Assembly: GCA_015655015.1 (NCBI GenBank)
Contig: JAATFV010000029.1
Span: 1-37,961 of the forward strand
Direction of reading: 5' to 3'
From: Chitinophagales bacterium
GTDB taxonomy: Bacteria; Bacteroidota; Bacteroidia; Chitinophagales; Chitinophagaceae
Length of the DNA stretch: 37,961 nt
Shown: one piece after another, positions 11,601 through 20,221 of the stretch
Layout of the letters: each line of letters opens with the position of its first letter
How positions within the stretch are numbered: the stretch's first letter is position 1
Program-made: the position numbers and the translations under genes
The notes under the pieces: model-generated
What the model saw: the letters and a program-made list of their open reading frames with translations, nothing else
The model's database searches: none
What the model was told of the DNA's origin: nothing

Positions 11601-14600
11601 CGTTGAATGACTTTCGTCATGGCTACGGAACGGAACTGGTTGGTTTCATGCTGATACAGGTTCAGCAAAGAGGGTATTATCACGGGCCAGACACCTAAGG
11701 CAAAAATATCCGCATTGATATTTATATTGGCTCCTGTGGAATTGGAAGTCTGATCCCGCATATCGGTCATCAGCTCCGCATCCTTGCCGATGGTGGCATT
11801 GGGATCGATATTTCCCTGCGGATCGATCGTCGTCACCGTATTGCTGAGGTGCCTGAACTGAGCCGATGGATTATCCACTTTGTAAAAATTCTCCGTATAG
11901 GAAATAGGTCCCAGGGAGTCTGTCTCCGGATAGCTGGCTTCCGTCCTCAATTTGCCATTCATATCGTTGAGCTCCACTTTGAAGCCCTGCGAAAGAGTAA
12001 GATAGTTCTTCGAATTGATACGCAGCAGATTGTTCAGAAGAGGTTTGTATCGCTTTTTGGTATCGTTATCGATAGTGGACCAATCCCAGGAAGTGGGGAA
12101 ATCATAGCTGGTGAAGAAGGTGGATTCCGTGTAGCCATTGGCGGACCGGGTCTTACCGGTGTGAATGGACCGTACTTTCACCCTGCTATAGCCAATAGAT
12201 GGGCCGGGAAAGAAGGCTTCTCCCAGGGGTTCTTCGGTATACTGCAGCGCAGCGGGGGCTAACATCGATGTGCGATCGACATACTCGATCGGCAGGTGGA
12301 AGGGATTTTCTTCGCAGCCGACGGCAGGTTCCCAGGAAGCTACGCCGCTGCTGATGGTAGTATTCACCCCATTGACAGACCGGGTAGTGGTATACTCATA
12401 GGTCTGACCGTAGACAGTCTCCTTCTTACCGGCCATTGCCTTCCAGTTATCAAAGATCAGAATGCTTTTAACCCGCAGGCCTCCTCCATATTTTTTCAAT
12501 ACAGGACAATCCATTCTTATAAAAGAACGATTGGGGTCGATGGTGCTGGCCCATCCATATCCCCTGGCTGTATTGGTGAACCCATTGAGCAATTCTATGA
12601 TGTTGCCCACCTGGGAAGCCAGGATCTTTACGCCATCCATGAAGTTTACATCATCATTTACTTCAGAGCCGGGATAGGCTTTGGAGGGAAGGTTGAGACG
12701 AAGAAAATTAATAGCCGTCTGCGCCAGCGGGCTAAGCGGACCATCACCGTCGCCTGTCGTGTTGACCCCTTTTACTTTAACCCAGATCGTACTGTCATTG
12801 GTGATCCCATGCCAATGTTGGATCGTGGTGTCCGGGTCTGCATAACAAGGGATATATTCGGAGCCGCTGCCAAAATCATCTTTAGGCATGGTGACATATA
12901 ACCGGAAATAAAGTTTACCGATACCCTCCAGGTAACGGGCATAGAGGTCCTGGGCCGTCTTCACGGCATAGGGCACTCTTATATAAACGTATAAGCCGTC
13001 TCCTTTAAAGAAATTATATAATTTATTATTATAGGAGCTGCCCGTCGGGTCCATGCCGATGCCGGCGATCTTAAATAGCTGCGTTGCCCTTCTGTTCTGT
13101 ACGTAGGCGTAATCATCGCTTTCATATTTCACTTTTATACGGCCTCCGGAAGGCAGCTGGATAGAGTCCAGGTTCCAGGCCCCGGCATTGGAGGCTGCGA
13201 GGGTGCTGTCCTGTAAAGAATAGGGATATTCTGCATTCGTCAGCGGATCAGCAGTAGTGGATCCGGGATTTTGCAAAGGGTCTTTATAGGTCCCCCATTT
13301 ATCGGACATGTTGACCTTGTAGCGGGGATTATTGCTGTGATAATTGAATACATATGGATTGAGCAATCCTTTATTGTTGCCGTTATACGTGAACCAGATC
13401 TTTTTCAGGGTCAGCTTACCAGAGTCGTTCCTGTCGCCGGAAGAATTGGCATTGACACCATGGCATAGTTCATATCTATATTCAAAATGCACGGTCTTGA
13501 TAGGTATGGCGTTCGTATCATGCTGCAGGAAGTCCGCTTTGGAATAGAGATTGATCTCCTTCAGGAACATAGCTTTTCCCGAGCTGTCCTTTTTGCCATT
13601 TTCATCGATCTCCATCAGGTCGGAACGGGGTTGAACTTTGAAGGTGGCTATCATCGTCTTGGATTCGATAGTATGCAGGTACCACAGCTCTTTCGTTCCA
13701 TAGATATAATTAGCCTTGTCATCCCGGTTGTAACTTCGGAATCCTTCATTGTAGTTAGCGCTATCCTTAACATAGGGGGCCCTCCAGCCAAAGGAGTTCG
13801 CGATACCGCTTGTCTTGGAATAATCAAAGCGAACGGCATCCCCGATATCGTCGTCACTGATGCCGTCGCCGGTAACATCCACATAATCCGGTGAGAGGAT
13901 CCCCGTCAGCAGAAAGGAGTGGGCATAGGCAGGAATTTCTTCCCGGCTGTAATAGCCGTTCTTTCCACTATTATTAGACGTGGAATTCTGGGTAGAATCA
14001 TAAGATGTAAGACCGGTCTTTAGATTGCCGTTCCCCGATCCGACTGAAAAGCTCACCTCTTTTTGCACCAGGTTGTATACCGGTATTCCATAAACATATT
14101 TACGGCCATCGGGATTGAGCACGTCGATCTCCGAGATATGATTGGACTTCCTGAAATTATTTACCCTGTCTTCCCGGGTAAGGATCGGATTGACGGGTGT
14201 GGTATCCGTAAGAACGGGCGGATAGAGATAGGGCGTCTCGATGGTGTCCATAACATCCTGGGTGAATCTGTCCAGGGGACGATCAGGCCTTTTCCATCCA
14301 AACAGGCAGAATGCGTGATCTCTGTATTCGAAATATTCCAACCGTATCTTATACATGTTTCCTCCGATGAGATTGATCGGGATCGTATCCCAGGCATTGT
14401 TATGAGTTGTCCAGTTATTGATGATCAGGGAATCGTTCATCCATAACCGCACGCCGTCGCCGGAACGAAGACCAAAAGTATAGGTGCCGGTTACGGGAGC
14501 CTTTAACCGGCCTGTCCAGCGTACGGAAAAATTATCCCCGGAGAATGTATTGTCCGTCCTTACCTCCGTCGTGTGATTGTTATACGAAAAAGGACTGCCT

Positions 14601-16657
14601 GTATCCCAGTTAAAGTAGGCAAAGGTATCCAGACGGGTATACTTAGGCGTTCCGCTTAATTCGATATTCGTGAAATAGTCTCCCCGCAAGCCCATCGCTT
14701 TTCCAGCCGGCTCCGGAGGAGCGTCATTTTCGCAATAATGCCCGAACTCATTCACATTATAGCGATTGATGTATTTATCCAGCCCCGCAATAGAAGCCTC
14801 CGATGCCGTCAGGTATGAGATCACCTGGGCCCGTTTGTCCCGGGTAGTGCGTATCGCTCTGGCAGCGGTCATGGTATCGATACCCATTTTCTTTTGGCCG
14901 TTGGTCAGCGTAAGGTAACGGGTAGTGGTAATGGATGATCCATTTTGAGAAAGGGCGGGAGTGACGACATTGTCTCCCCCTATAGCATTATAAAAATCGG
15001 TGGTATTGATGGTTTTTTCACCCGGGTTGCGGAAATAAGCCGCTTCGAAGAGTCCATTGCTCTTTTGAAAGTCGAGGGTATTTCCCAGGGGATTTTCCAA
15101 AATCCAGGGTCCCGACTGGGTGGTGGAGTAATTGGCATTCAGATCTACGCCCCCATGAACTTCGTCGCCGCCGCCCAGATCTATGCTGGCAGCGCCTGAC
15201 TGGGATTTATTGCTGATCAGGTGGTCAGCGATAAATCCGATGTCCCCCCGGTAGGCACGGAACATGCCTCCTGTCCCTTCCCCTGAAATATTAAAGACAT
15301 CATAGGTATAGGATGGAACGGCAATATGGGGAATAGCTGGCTTTTCCCGGTAAGGAAGCTCTTTCTCCCGGTTGAAATCCGTGATAGCCGCCCAGTTGCC
15401 GCTCCTGTTCTGGAAGTTGAGGTATCCGTAGGCGGGCAAAGAAAGGGAGACGTCTGAGGCAGCGATGTATTCTTTGCCGTAGTACCCGCTTAAGTAAACA
15501 TTAGGATGCGAGACCGTAGCTTCTCCCCCCAGCTTGACGGTAATAGAATAATTATAATTAGAGGTCGGCAGCGAAATGGTAGGTGTATAGGTAGGCCATG
15601 CGAAGGAAATGCCCGCAGCTTCACCTCCCAGTAAGGTCGATAAGCGGTCGTCTTTGCGCCGCTGTCCCTCTGCAATTTTTACAGCCATCGCACTAAAACC
15701 CAGGTGTATATCTTTCAGTCCCGTTCTGGAATTATAAGAAGTCGAGAGCTGGGCGCCATAAGCGGGACCCGCGTTGTTCGTTGCATTATACTCTGAAAAC
15801 TGAAATCCAAGGCTGGGACTGATTGTAATGCCGTTCTGCGAATTATTGGTCAGGCTCAGTCCACCGGTCAAAGACCCCTGTGATTTGGCCCCTGCATTCA
15901 GAGAGGCATTCAACCCTGTCTCGATGCCCCACCCTGAGTAAGTGGTGTGAAACAGACCGGCGCTGGCCCCTACATTCAGGGGAAGACCTACCAGCTCTAC
16001 CGTACCGCTCAACGTAGCTCCCCAGCTAATATTGGGCTTGATGCTGGCTGTCTTCTTTATCGTGTCCGTCCCTCCGCTGAAATCGTCCGGCAGTCCGCGC
16101 ATATCACGGGTGATGCTGCCCGGGTTAATATTCCAGCCAAGCCCGACCCAGCTGGCATCCTCGTCCATGGATCGTCCGCTGTGATAAGCGATATTCACCG
16201 GATAGCCCCCCACATCCAGCAGAGGAATATTGTAGGCAAAATCTCCCGTGAACAGGTCCACCATATTGTTGCTGTTGACAGACTGGAAGGATTGCATTTC
16301 AGGCTGGCTGGGTCCGCCGATAAATTTCTTTGCCGCGCGGGCAGGCTGGAAAGACGGAGTGAAGGATAAATTCTTAACAGGCGCCGCATGCGGATCGGGT
16401 ATTACTGTGGAGTCCGGATGCATGTCGGGAGCTACATACATCATGGGTGCAGCCTGCAACATCGGGGCACCATGGATCGCAGGAGGTGGCGTGAAGCGAA
16501 TTCCTGCCGTATGAGCGTGATGCTGCGGAGATTCCGGGGAGATATTCCCGGCGGGTCCGCGCAGGCTTTCCGCCGCGAGGATCAGCTGGCTATAAAAGAC
16601 ACTGTATAGGAATAGGGCTATGTATTTTCTAAACCGGGTCGCTAGAGCTAATATCAT
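8630..16657 (-). CDS. Giant secreted PA14-containing RHS-type protein
   Basis: A 2675-residue protein with a signal peptide (about residues 1-30, ending near LILAAES). Around residues 130-195 it has the N-terminal signature of Bacteroidota RHS proteins (NMVDLFTGDFAYNIPLL, then SWVGLGWNINPGSITRDM). A PA14 domain follows at about 657-795 (GLRGDYFTNIELSG, FGLRSGDGVRLWMNDSLI, FCLFGWKRP). A DVTGDGISDDDIGDAV stretch at about 930 may bind calcium. About 2085-2270 looks like a DNRLRE-type module (AVSILRFNRLGRSLP), and about 2515-2610 like a galactose-binding/CBM-type beta-sandwich (KKILVSAWVKEK, TTYFDDLRILPF). The C-terminus ends in a single YD-repeat (NYATFYEYDDDGTLTRVKKE) without the RHS core. The core appears in the next-but-one gene, so the shell looks split over two polypeptides. 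PA14 usually binds glycans. Substrate and export route are not evident. Confidence 0.93.
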   Translation of the reverse strand: MILALATRFRKYIALFLYSVFYSQLILAAESLRGPAGNISPESPQHHAHTAGIRFTPPPAIHGAPMLQAAPMMYVAPDMHPDSTVIPDPHAAPVKNLSFTPSFQPARAAKKFIGGPSQPEMQSFQSVNSNNMVDLFTGDFAYNIPLLDVGGYPVNIAYHSGRSMDEDASWVGLGWNINPGSITRDMRGLPDDFSGGTDTIKKTASIKPNISWGATLSGTVELVGLPLNVGASAGLFHTTYSGWGIETGLNASLNAGAKSQGSLTGGLSLTNNSQNGITISPSLGFQFSEYNATNNAGPAYGAQLSTSYNSRTGLKDIHLGFSAMAVKIAEGQRRKDDRLSTLLGGEAAGISFAWPTYTPTISLPTSNYNYSITVKLGGEATVSHPNVYLSGYYGKEYIAASDVSLSLPAYGYLNFQNRSGNWAAITDFNREKELPYREKPAIPHIAVPSYTYDVFNISGEGTGGMFRAYRGDIGFIADHLISNKSQSGAASIDLGGGDEVHGGVDLNANYSTTQSGPWILENPLGNTLDFQKSNGLFEAAYFRNPGEKTINTTDFYNAIGGDNVVTPALSQNGSSITTTRYLTLTNGQKKMGIDTMTAARAIRTTRDKRAQVISYLTASEASIAGLDKYINRYNVNEFGHYCENDAPPEPAGKAMGLRGDYFTNIELSGTPKYTRLDTFAYFNWDTGSPFSYNNHTTEVRTDNTFSGDNFSVRWTGRLKAPVTGTYTFGLRSGDGVRLWMNDSLIINNWTTHNNAWDTIPINLIGGNMYKIRLEYFEYRDHAFCLFGWKRPDRPLDRFTQDVMDTIETPYLYPPVLTDTTPVNPILTREDRVNNFRKSNHISEIDVLNPDGRKYVYGIPVYNLVQKEVSFSVGSGNGNLKTGLTSYDSTQNSTSNNSGKNGYYSREEIPAYAHSFLLTGILSPDYVDVTGDGISDDDIGDAVRFDYSKTSGIANSFGWRAPYVKDSANYNEGFRSYNRDDKANYIYGTKELWYLHTIESKTMIATFKVQPRSDLMEIDENGKKDSSGKAMFLKEINLYSKADFLQHDTNAIPIKTVHFEYRYELCHGVNANSSGDRNDSGKLTLKKIWFTYNGNNKGLLNPYVFNYHSNNPRYKVNMSDKWGTYKDPLQNPGSTTADPLTNAEYPYSLQDSTLAASNAGAWNLDSIQLPSGGRIKVKYESDDYAYVQNRRATQLFKIAGIGMDPTGSSYNNKLYNFFKGDGLYVYIRVPYAVKTAQDLYARYLEGIGKLYFRLYVTMPKDDFGSGSEYIPCYADPDTTIQHWHGITNDSTIWVKVKGVNTTGDGDGPLSPLAQTAINFLRLNLPSKAYPGSEVNDDVNFMDGVKILASQVGNIIELLNGFTNTARGYGWASTIDPNRSFIRMDCPVLKKYGGGLRVKSILIFDNWKAMAGKKETVYGQTYEYTTTRSVNGVNTTISSGVASWEPAVGCEENPFHLPIEYVDRTSMLAPAALQYTEEPLGEAFFPGPSIGYSRVKVRSIHTGKTRSANGYTESTFFTSYDFPTSWDWSTIDNDTKKRYKPLLNNLLRINSKNYLTLSQGFKVELNDMNGKLRTEASYPETDSLGPISYTENFYKVDNPSAQFRHLSNTVTTIDPQGNIDPNATIGKDAELMTDMRDQTSNSTGANININADIFALGVWPVIIPSLLNLYQHETNQFRSVAMTKVIQRYGILDSVVHIDKGSKVSSKNLLYDAETGEPILVMTLNEFNDSIYQFTYPSHWMYPATGPAYQNIDAVLSNLNVVKGKLRRPVDNSSFPDTAYLSAGDELLMYSKQTISMRDCLPKDNKYAYFPDGYKLWVVDTSLIRGGTPDLFIVDKNGSPFSGMDVTLKVIRSGHRNMGSAVGSVASLGNPLVRDGQNKYHLVFDTTTQVISAGASELQQLWKVADKRRSDIQTSCIYTPADSALAAAEGCSCLRPFFNYLISSHNLFVPKTLHRTVRSLVNAANANGAGINLDNCDILKNNADLPFYSLSVDPNGAMYMAVIGNDIVDLRSISGLPMPLYDMVSSTCDGLGRVIYKNPGAVVPPPDTVTVDLSPDFSANLISSIGSTCPAYLDSLLQVDSVSDHLLIENSLPVDGYDRNAVSILRFNRLGRSLPVNAQILSANLLLHADQRGHLPGFYNNANSVNPSDSVGVSLSAPPGWFPYQPLDTMLYQAYYTNWFGGIKNAAPFQDMTLDVSAYLAGAISGLFPSNTFVLTQGSGGLHDPRGFDSAMVALHAVPPYLTGGYSNYYATYYSQRYSDSTKRPVIRVRYIAAQPLIDTFGAVLEFNSTISCTSVYGRSCYSSITDTLVNPYQYAILGNSRPERSYVYYGRRKESDPSDSVNIRTAGVIKNFAPFWTLQSGHWKPAYDSTRWVWNSQTTLFNRKGFELENKDPLGRYNAGLYGYGLTLPTAVIQNSHYQESAFEGFEDYGYIASSCDSLCAEARQFDFSSYLSNISDSMAHTGMYSLRVQKDSSISLLGLKIAAAADSSNPRLTDTVNTDTCGGHFDGMKASSNTVLPPFTPLAGKKILVSAWVKEKNACTCQAYSRDHILINFSLSGEGSQAISLTPSGNMIEGWQRFEAVVNIPGNAASMSLTLQASDSSTTYFDDLRILPFNAEMKSYVYNPVNLRLMAELDENNYATFYEYDDDGTLTRVKKETERGIQTIKETRSALLKDQ

Positions 16658-16682
16658 GGTAAGAGATCTTTTATTCGTTATA

Positions 16683-17804
16683 CTAATGGGCAGGCCTTTC
16701 CACCTGGGATGGGGACCAGGTGAACTTCACTGTCCAGGATTCATTACGGCTATTGATCAGGCGGAAGAGATAGACCTTCTGCTGCGCATATCCCCCGCTC
16801 TTTTGCAGCGGCACCTCCAGGAAGTTGCGTCCTCTTCGTAAGGAGACATCTCCCTGTTGTATGATAGGATTTCCCGGATCCTGCAGGCTGGTGATCGTAT
16901 AATGAACGAGCGTATCCGCCGGCGTATTTGCATAGGTGAATTTGAGCGTCTGTCCGCCGGAAGCCACGGAGGGATCGAGATCCCGCCGGAGATCCAGGTA
17001 TGGCTCTTCCTTCTGAGATAACTGGCCGACGGGCGGTGAAGTGACCCGGAAGGTCCAGATATCACTCATCGCTGCCGGCTGGCTGTTGTTGAGCGCCACT
17101 ATCCTCCAGGCATAGAGCCTGGACGTGTCCAGGGACCGGTAAGAAGACGGATAGTTCAGGTAAAGGTTCTTTATAAAGCCGGCACTGTAAACCGGGATAT
17201 TCTGTTGGATGGCATCCGCCTTCCCTTGTCCGGGCAGCACCTCCACCAGGATAAGAAGATAGCTGAGATCGCTGAAGAGTCCCGGCGGCGTGGGGGGCAG
17301 CCAGGTGAACTGGGGAGAAGGGGTATAAATGCTGCCTTCGTCTGCCGGGGTATTCAGCAATGGCGGGCTGAGAGGGTCTACATTCAGCTGGATGCAGTTC
17401 TCTACGGTGGGATTGCCTTTCTCTGCATTGACCACGGTGTAACAGGCCTGGTAGGATCCGGCAGGCAGGAAGCCGTTAGGATCCTGGTCAGCATGGAAGG
17501 CAGGAGAATTATAAGTATACTGGATCGGGCCCAGATCCTTTGACTGGAGCTGTTTCGCGCCTTTCGCCAGCAGAATAGGGATGGTATTGGCTGTCAGCAC
17601 AGGCTGGTTAGTCTTTTCATCCAGGAGAACCAGGTTGACCCTTATTAGGACACTATTATTCCCGGAGTTGACCAGCAGCATATTCCAAAGCTGGTTCTTC
17701 ACCAATACTCCCATGGGAGGCACCTGAAGGGTCATGCTGACCTGGGCATGCGCCGCAGTGATTCCCAGGAACAACAAATAGAATATCAGTCTTTTTTTGT
17801 GCAT
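16683..17804 (-). CDS. Secreted Ig/fibronectin-like protein
   Basis: A 373-residue protein starting at ATG 17804 with a clear signal peptide (MHKKRLIFYLLFLGITAAHA). The rest is beta-rich. Residues about 20-150 look like an adhesin-type sandwich (LVNSGNNSVLIRVNLVLLDE, GSYQACYTVVNAEKGNP). A Pro-rich linker (LNTPADEGSIYTPSPQFTWLPP) leads into a fibronectin-III-like segment at about 165-255 (RLYAWRIVALNNSQ, SDIWTFRVTSPP). The last 100 residues form a further beta domain. Similar proteins are found beside large RHS or surface genes in Bacteroidota, but I know no established name. It ends 25 nt before the PA14/RHS gene and begins 12 nt after the barrel gene, so it belongs to the same transcript. 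A structural or docking role is inferred. Confidence 0.85.
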   Translation of the reverse strand: MHKKRLIFYLLFLGITAAHAQVSMTLQVPPMGVLVKNQLWNMLLVNSGNNSVLIRVNLVLLDEKTNQPVLTANTIPILLAKGAKQLQSKDLGPIQYTYNSPAFHADQDPNGFLPAGSYQACYTVVNAEKGNPTVENCIQLNVDPLSPPLLNTPADEGSIYTPSPQFTWLPPTPPGLFSDLSYLLILVEVLPGQGKADAIQQNIPVYSAGFIKNLYLNYPSSYRSLDTSRLYAWRIVALNNSQPAAMSDIWTFRVTSPPVGQLSQKEEPYLDLRRDLDPSVASGGQTLKFTYANTPADTLVHYTITSLQDPGNPIIQQGDVSLRRGRNFLEVPLQKSGGYAQQKVYLFRLINSRNESWTVKFTWSPSQVERPAH

Positions 17805-17816
17805 ATAGGATCGTGT

Positions 17817-20219
17817 TCAAAATGTTTTAAAATAGGTAAGCCGTCCCGTATTGTCCGGCACCAACTGTTTGTTCATACCGGGAATAAATCCCTTATCAGC
17901 CGAGAACTGGAGCTGGCCCAGGCGATCGATACGCAGGGTGGCTTCCGCGGAATATCCCAGCTGGTCTATATTGTAAGTGGTTTGTTTGTTGTATTTGATA
18001 CCTGCACCCAGCGTTATAAATTTATTCAGGGTATGTTGCACCTTTCCTTCCAGGGTATAAAGCTGGTAATCCTGGTTGGTGGCTCCGGATGCATTGAGCT
18101 GCAGGGTGAACTTGCTCAGGAACACCGATTGACTCAGCAGGAGATTGCGGGTATTGAAATATGTGAATCCGGAATCAGCGGAGCGGTTGTAAAACTGCGT
18201 ATAAACCAGCGACGTATTCATTAATAGGTGATGATAACTGTAGGAATGCGTCATATTTCCTACCAGGGTATAAAACAGATTTTCTATATATTGACTATTG
18301 CCCAGCTTCGTGATCTGGCTGCTGGGGAAATAACCCAGGGAGATCACAGGCCAGTTCCTTTTGCGGAGAGTGGCCTGAATGCTCTTGAATACGGTAGTGC
18401 TCTTGTATTCCTGGCTGATAAAGGGATTCGTAAAATCGTTGGTATTCGCGCCCAGCATTACATCCAGCTGTTTGCGGAAGAAGAGCTGATCGATATTGGC
18501 GCTCCAGGCGCTCTGGGCGGAGCCATCGGTGAAAATACTGAAGGACTGATAGTTGACCGCCAGGTGTTTATAGGCGCCCTTTATCCTTGTCTGCGTGGCC
18601 GGGAAAAAAGCGTTCATTTTCAGGGACCAGGCCTCGTTGTTATGGTCGCTCATTTTAAACAGCTCAGCTCCCGGGCCGCCTGTTTTGGTGGAATCGCCCG
18701 GATAGGCGGGACTGGAGGATTTGGCTATTTCACCGGTCAATAAGATGTTTTTATTGAGATGGTAATTTGCTTCGAGGGTAAGTCCCATTAAGGATGACGA
18801 GGGAACCTGCACATTGGTGGAGTCTGTCGTGGCAGCATTGAACAGCTGCCGCTTGCCGGTAAAATAGGTGAGAATGATGCTATTTCCGTCCTTCAGGCCT
18901 TTTCCCACCCTGAACACGTTGAGGTATTGATGGGCATTGCCGGGGCCTTGCGTAATGAAGTCACGGAAGCGATAGTCCACGCTGCCCGAGGCGACTGCAT
19001 AATAGGTAGAAGGGTTGTATTCCGCCTGGACGCCGTTGATGGAAATATTTTTGGCGGAAAGTTCCGAATAGTTAACAACGGTTCGGCCCAGGTTGAAGGA
19101 CTTGATAGCCATCAGGGTCTGGTACCCTTTGGGAAGAGAGGAGTCGCTGATGCCGAGGTCCTGCATTTTTTTCCGGAGCAGGGCGGGGTTATCCGCATGC
19201 TGGATATCCTGCAGGGTGCTGTTGATCTCCGCCTGTGATCTTTGATGGGTAGTCTGCAACAGCTGTTGCAGGCTCGCGATCCGACTGCGCAGGGAGTCCG
19301 CCTCTCTTTTTTTGTTAGCGTAGAGAGAATCCATCTGTTCCGTATCGGGCGCCAGGGAAGAGGTGTCTGTTTGAGTAGGTGTCTTGCGGGCAAGCGCTTC
19401 CTTCGCTTCTATTGCTTTTTGAATGAGGGCCGGGTTCTTCATCCATCCGTCCAGGCCATGTAATTTCTGCCAGTCGTTGTTCAATACTCCTTGCAGGCTA
19501 TCCAGGATCTTTTGAGAGGGAAGGGATTGCAGGAAGTCTCTGCGAACCTGGTCTTTGATCTGTTGATTGAATTGACTGTTGCTGTAGGAAAAATTAAAAT
19601 CCGAGTAGTTCCGGAACAGGGCGGAGTTGCTGAAGTGATTGGTCAGAAAAATGCGCATCGGGTATTGCCCTTTTACCAGGATGTCCAGGTAGGTCTGGAT
19701 GGTATGCTGGTAGATATTATTTTCGTTGTAGGGGGTATCGATCCGGGAATAATAGTTCAGGTTGTATAATACGTTACCATGTACCTGCAGGAAGGGAACA
19801 TGGGGTTTGAGTGCAGGCGAGGGCAGGGTAGGGGGTGGGGTTTTAGCCAAGGGAACGTTTTCATACTGCTGAGGGGCCGGGATGAATGTCACTCCTTTGC
19901 AGGAGGCGTGGTCCAGGGAGGGTACCAGGGCGGCGGGATCCGGTGAGGTATCGGCATCTACGGCGGCGAGACCTGGTGGCCTTTTGGTCATTGGAGCTAG
20001 GGGTAGAGAGTCCTTATTACCCGTCTTTTTTGCTGGACTCTTTGCCGGTTCTGGATTGATATACTGATGGGTGGCGGCTAAGGCCGAGTCTTTGCTGGCA
20101 TTGAGTTTATGCTGATAGCCGGGTAGGAACGGCAAACTGCCTGTTGACGGAGCTACCTGGCAAATAGTGTTAAGACCGCAACACAAAAAGAAGGGCGATA
20201 TGATGAGTAACTTTTTCAA
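17817..20219 (-). CDS. Predicted outer-membrane beta-barrel protein with coiled-coil insert
   Basis: An 800-residue protein that starts at a TTG codon (20219), two bases after the preceding stop; the start gives a good signal peptide (MKKLLIISPFFLCCGLNTIC). Residues 20-140 are Pro/Lys-rich and low in complexity. A beta-strand stretch follows (VLYNLNYYSRIDTPYNE), then a helical, Gln/Leu/Arg-rich region at about 230-370 (ADSLRSRIASLQQLLQTTHQ) likely to form coiled coil. From about 390 to the end, alternating amphipathic strands with aromatic ends (ASGSVDYRFRDFITQ, SLGYFPSSQITKLG, GAGIKYNKQTTYNIDQL) and a C-terminal Phe resemble an outer-membrane barrel. No TonB plug or OmpA domain is visible. 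It sits between the fibre-like genes and the RHS genes, so a role as pore or anchor for the exported proteins is plausible but unproven. Confidence 0.82.
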   Translation of the reverse strand: MKKLLIISPFFLCCGLNTICQVAPSTGSLPFLPGYQHKLNASKDSALAATHQYINPEPAKSPAKKTGNKDSLPLAPMTKRPPGLAAVDADTSPDPAALVPSLDHASCKGVTFIPAPQQYENVPLAKTPPPTLPSPALKPHVPFLQVHGNVLYNLNYYSRIDTPYNENNIYQHTIQTYLDILVKGQYPMRIFLTNHFSNSALFRNYSDFNFSYSNSQFNQQIKDQVRRDFLQSLPSQKILDSLQGVLNNDWQKLHGLDGWMKNPALIQKAIEAKEALARKTPTQTDTSSLAPDTEQMDSLYANKKREADSLRSRIASLQQLLQTTHQRSQAEINSTLQDIQHADNPALLRKKMQDLGISDSSLPKGYQTLMAIKSFNLGRTVVNYSELSAKNISINGVQAEYNPSTYYAVASGSVDYRFRDFITQGPGNAHQYLNVFRVGKGLKDGNSIILTYFTGKRQLFNAATTDSTNVQVPSSSLMGLTLEANYHLNKNILLTGEIAKSSSPAYPGDSTKTGGPGAELFKMSDHNNEAWSLKMNAFFPATQTRIKGAYKHLAVNYQSFSIFTDGSAQSAWSANIDQLFFRKQLDVMLGANTNDFTNPFISQEYKSTTVFKSIQATLRKRNWPVISLGYFPSSQITKLGNSQYIENLFYTLVGNMTHSYSYHHLLMNTSLVYTQFYNRSADSGFTYFNTRNLLLSQSVFLSKFTLQLNASGATNQDYQLYTLEGKVQHTLNKFITLGAGIKYNKQTTYNIDQLGYSAEATLRIDRLGQLQFSADKGFIPGMNKQLVPDNTGRLTYFKTF

Positions 20220-20221
20220 AA

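Noticed and set aside
16620..16841. Plus-strand frames opposite the RHS and Ig-like genes
   Set aside because: They are shadows of strong minus-strand genes, with no recognisable domain or start context.
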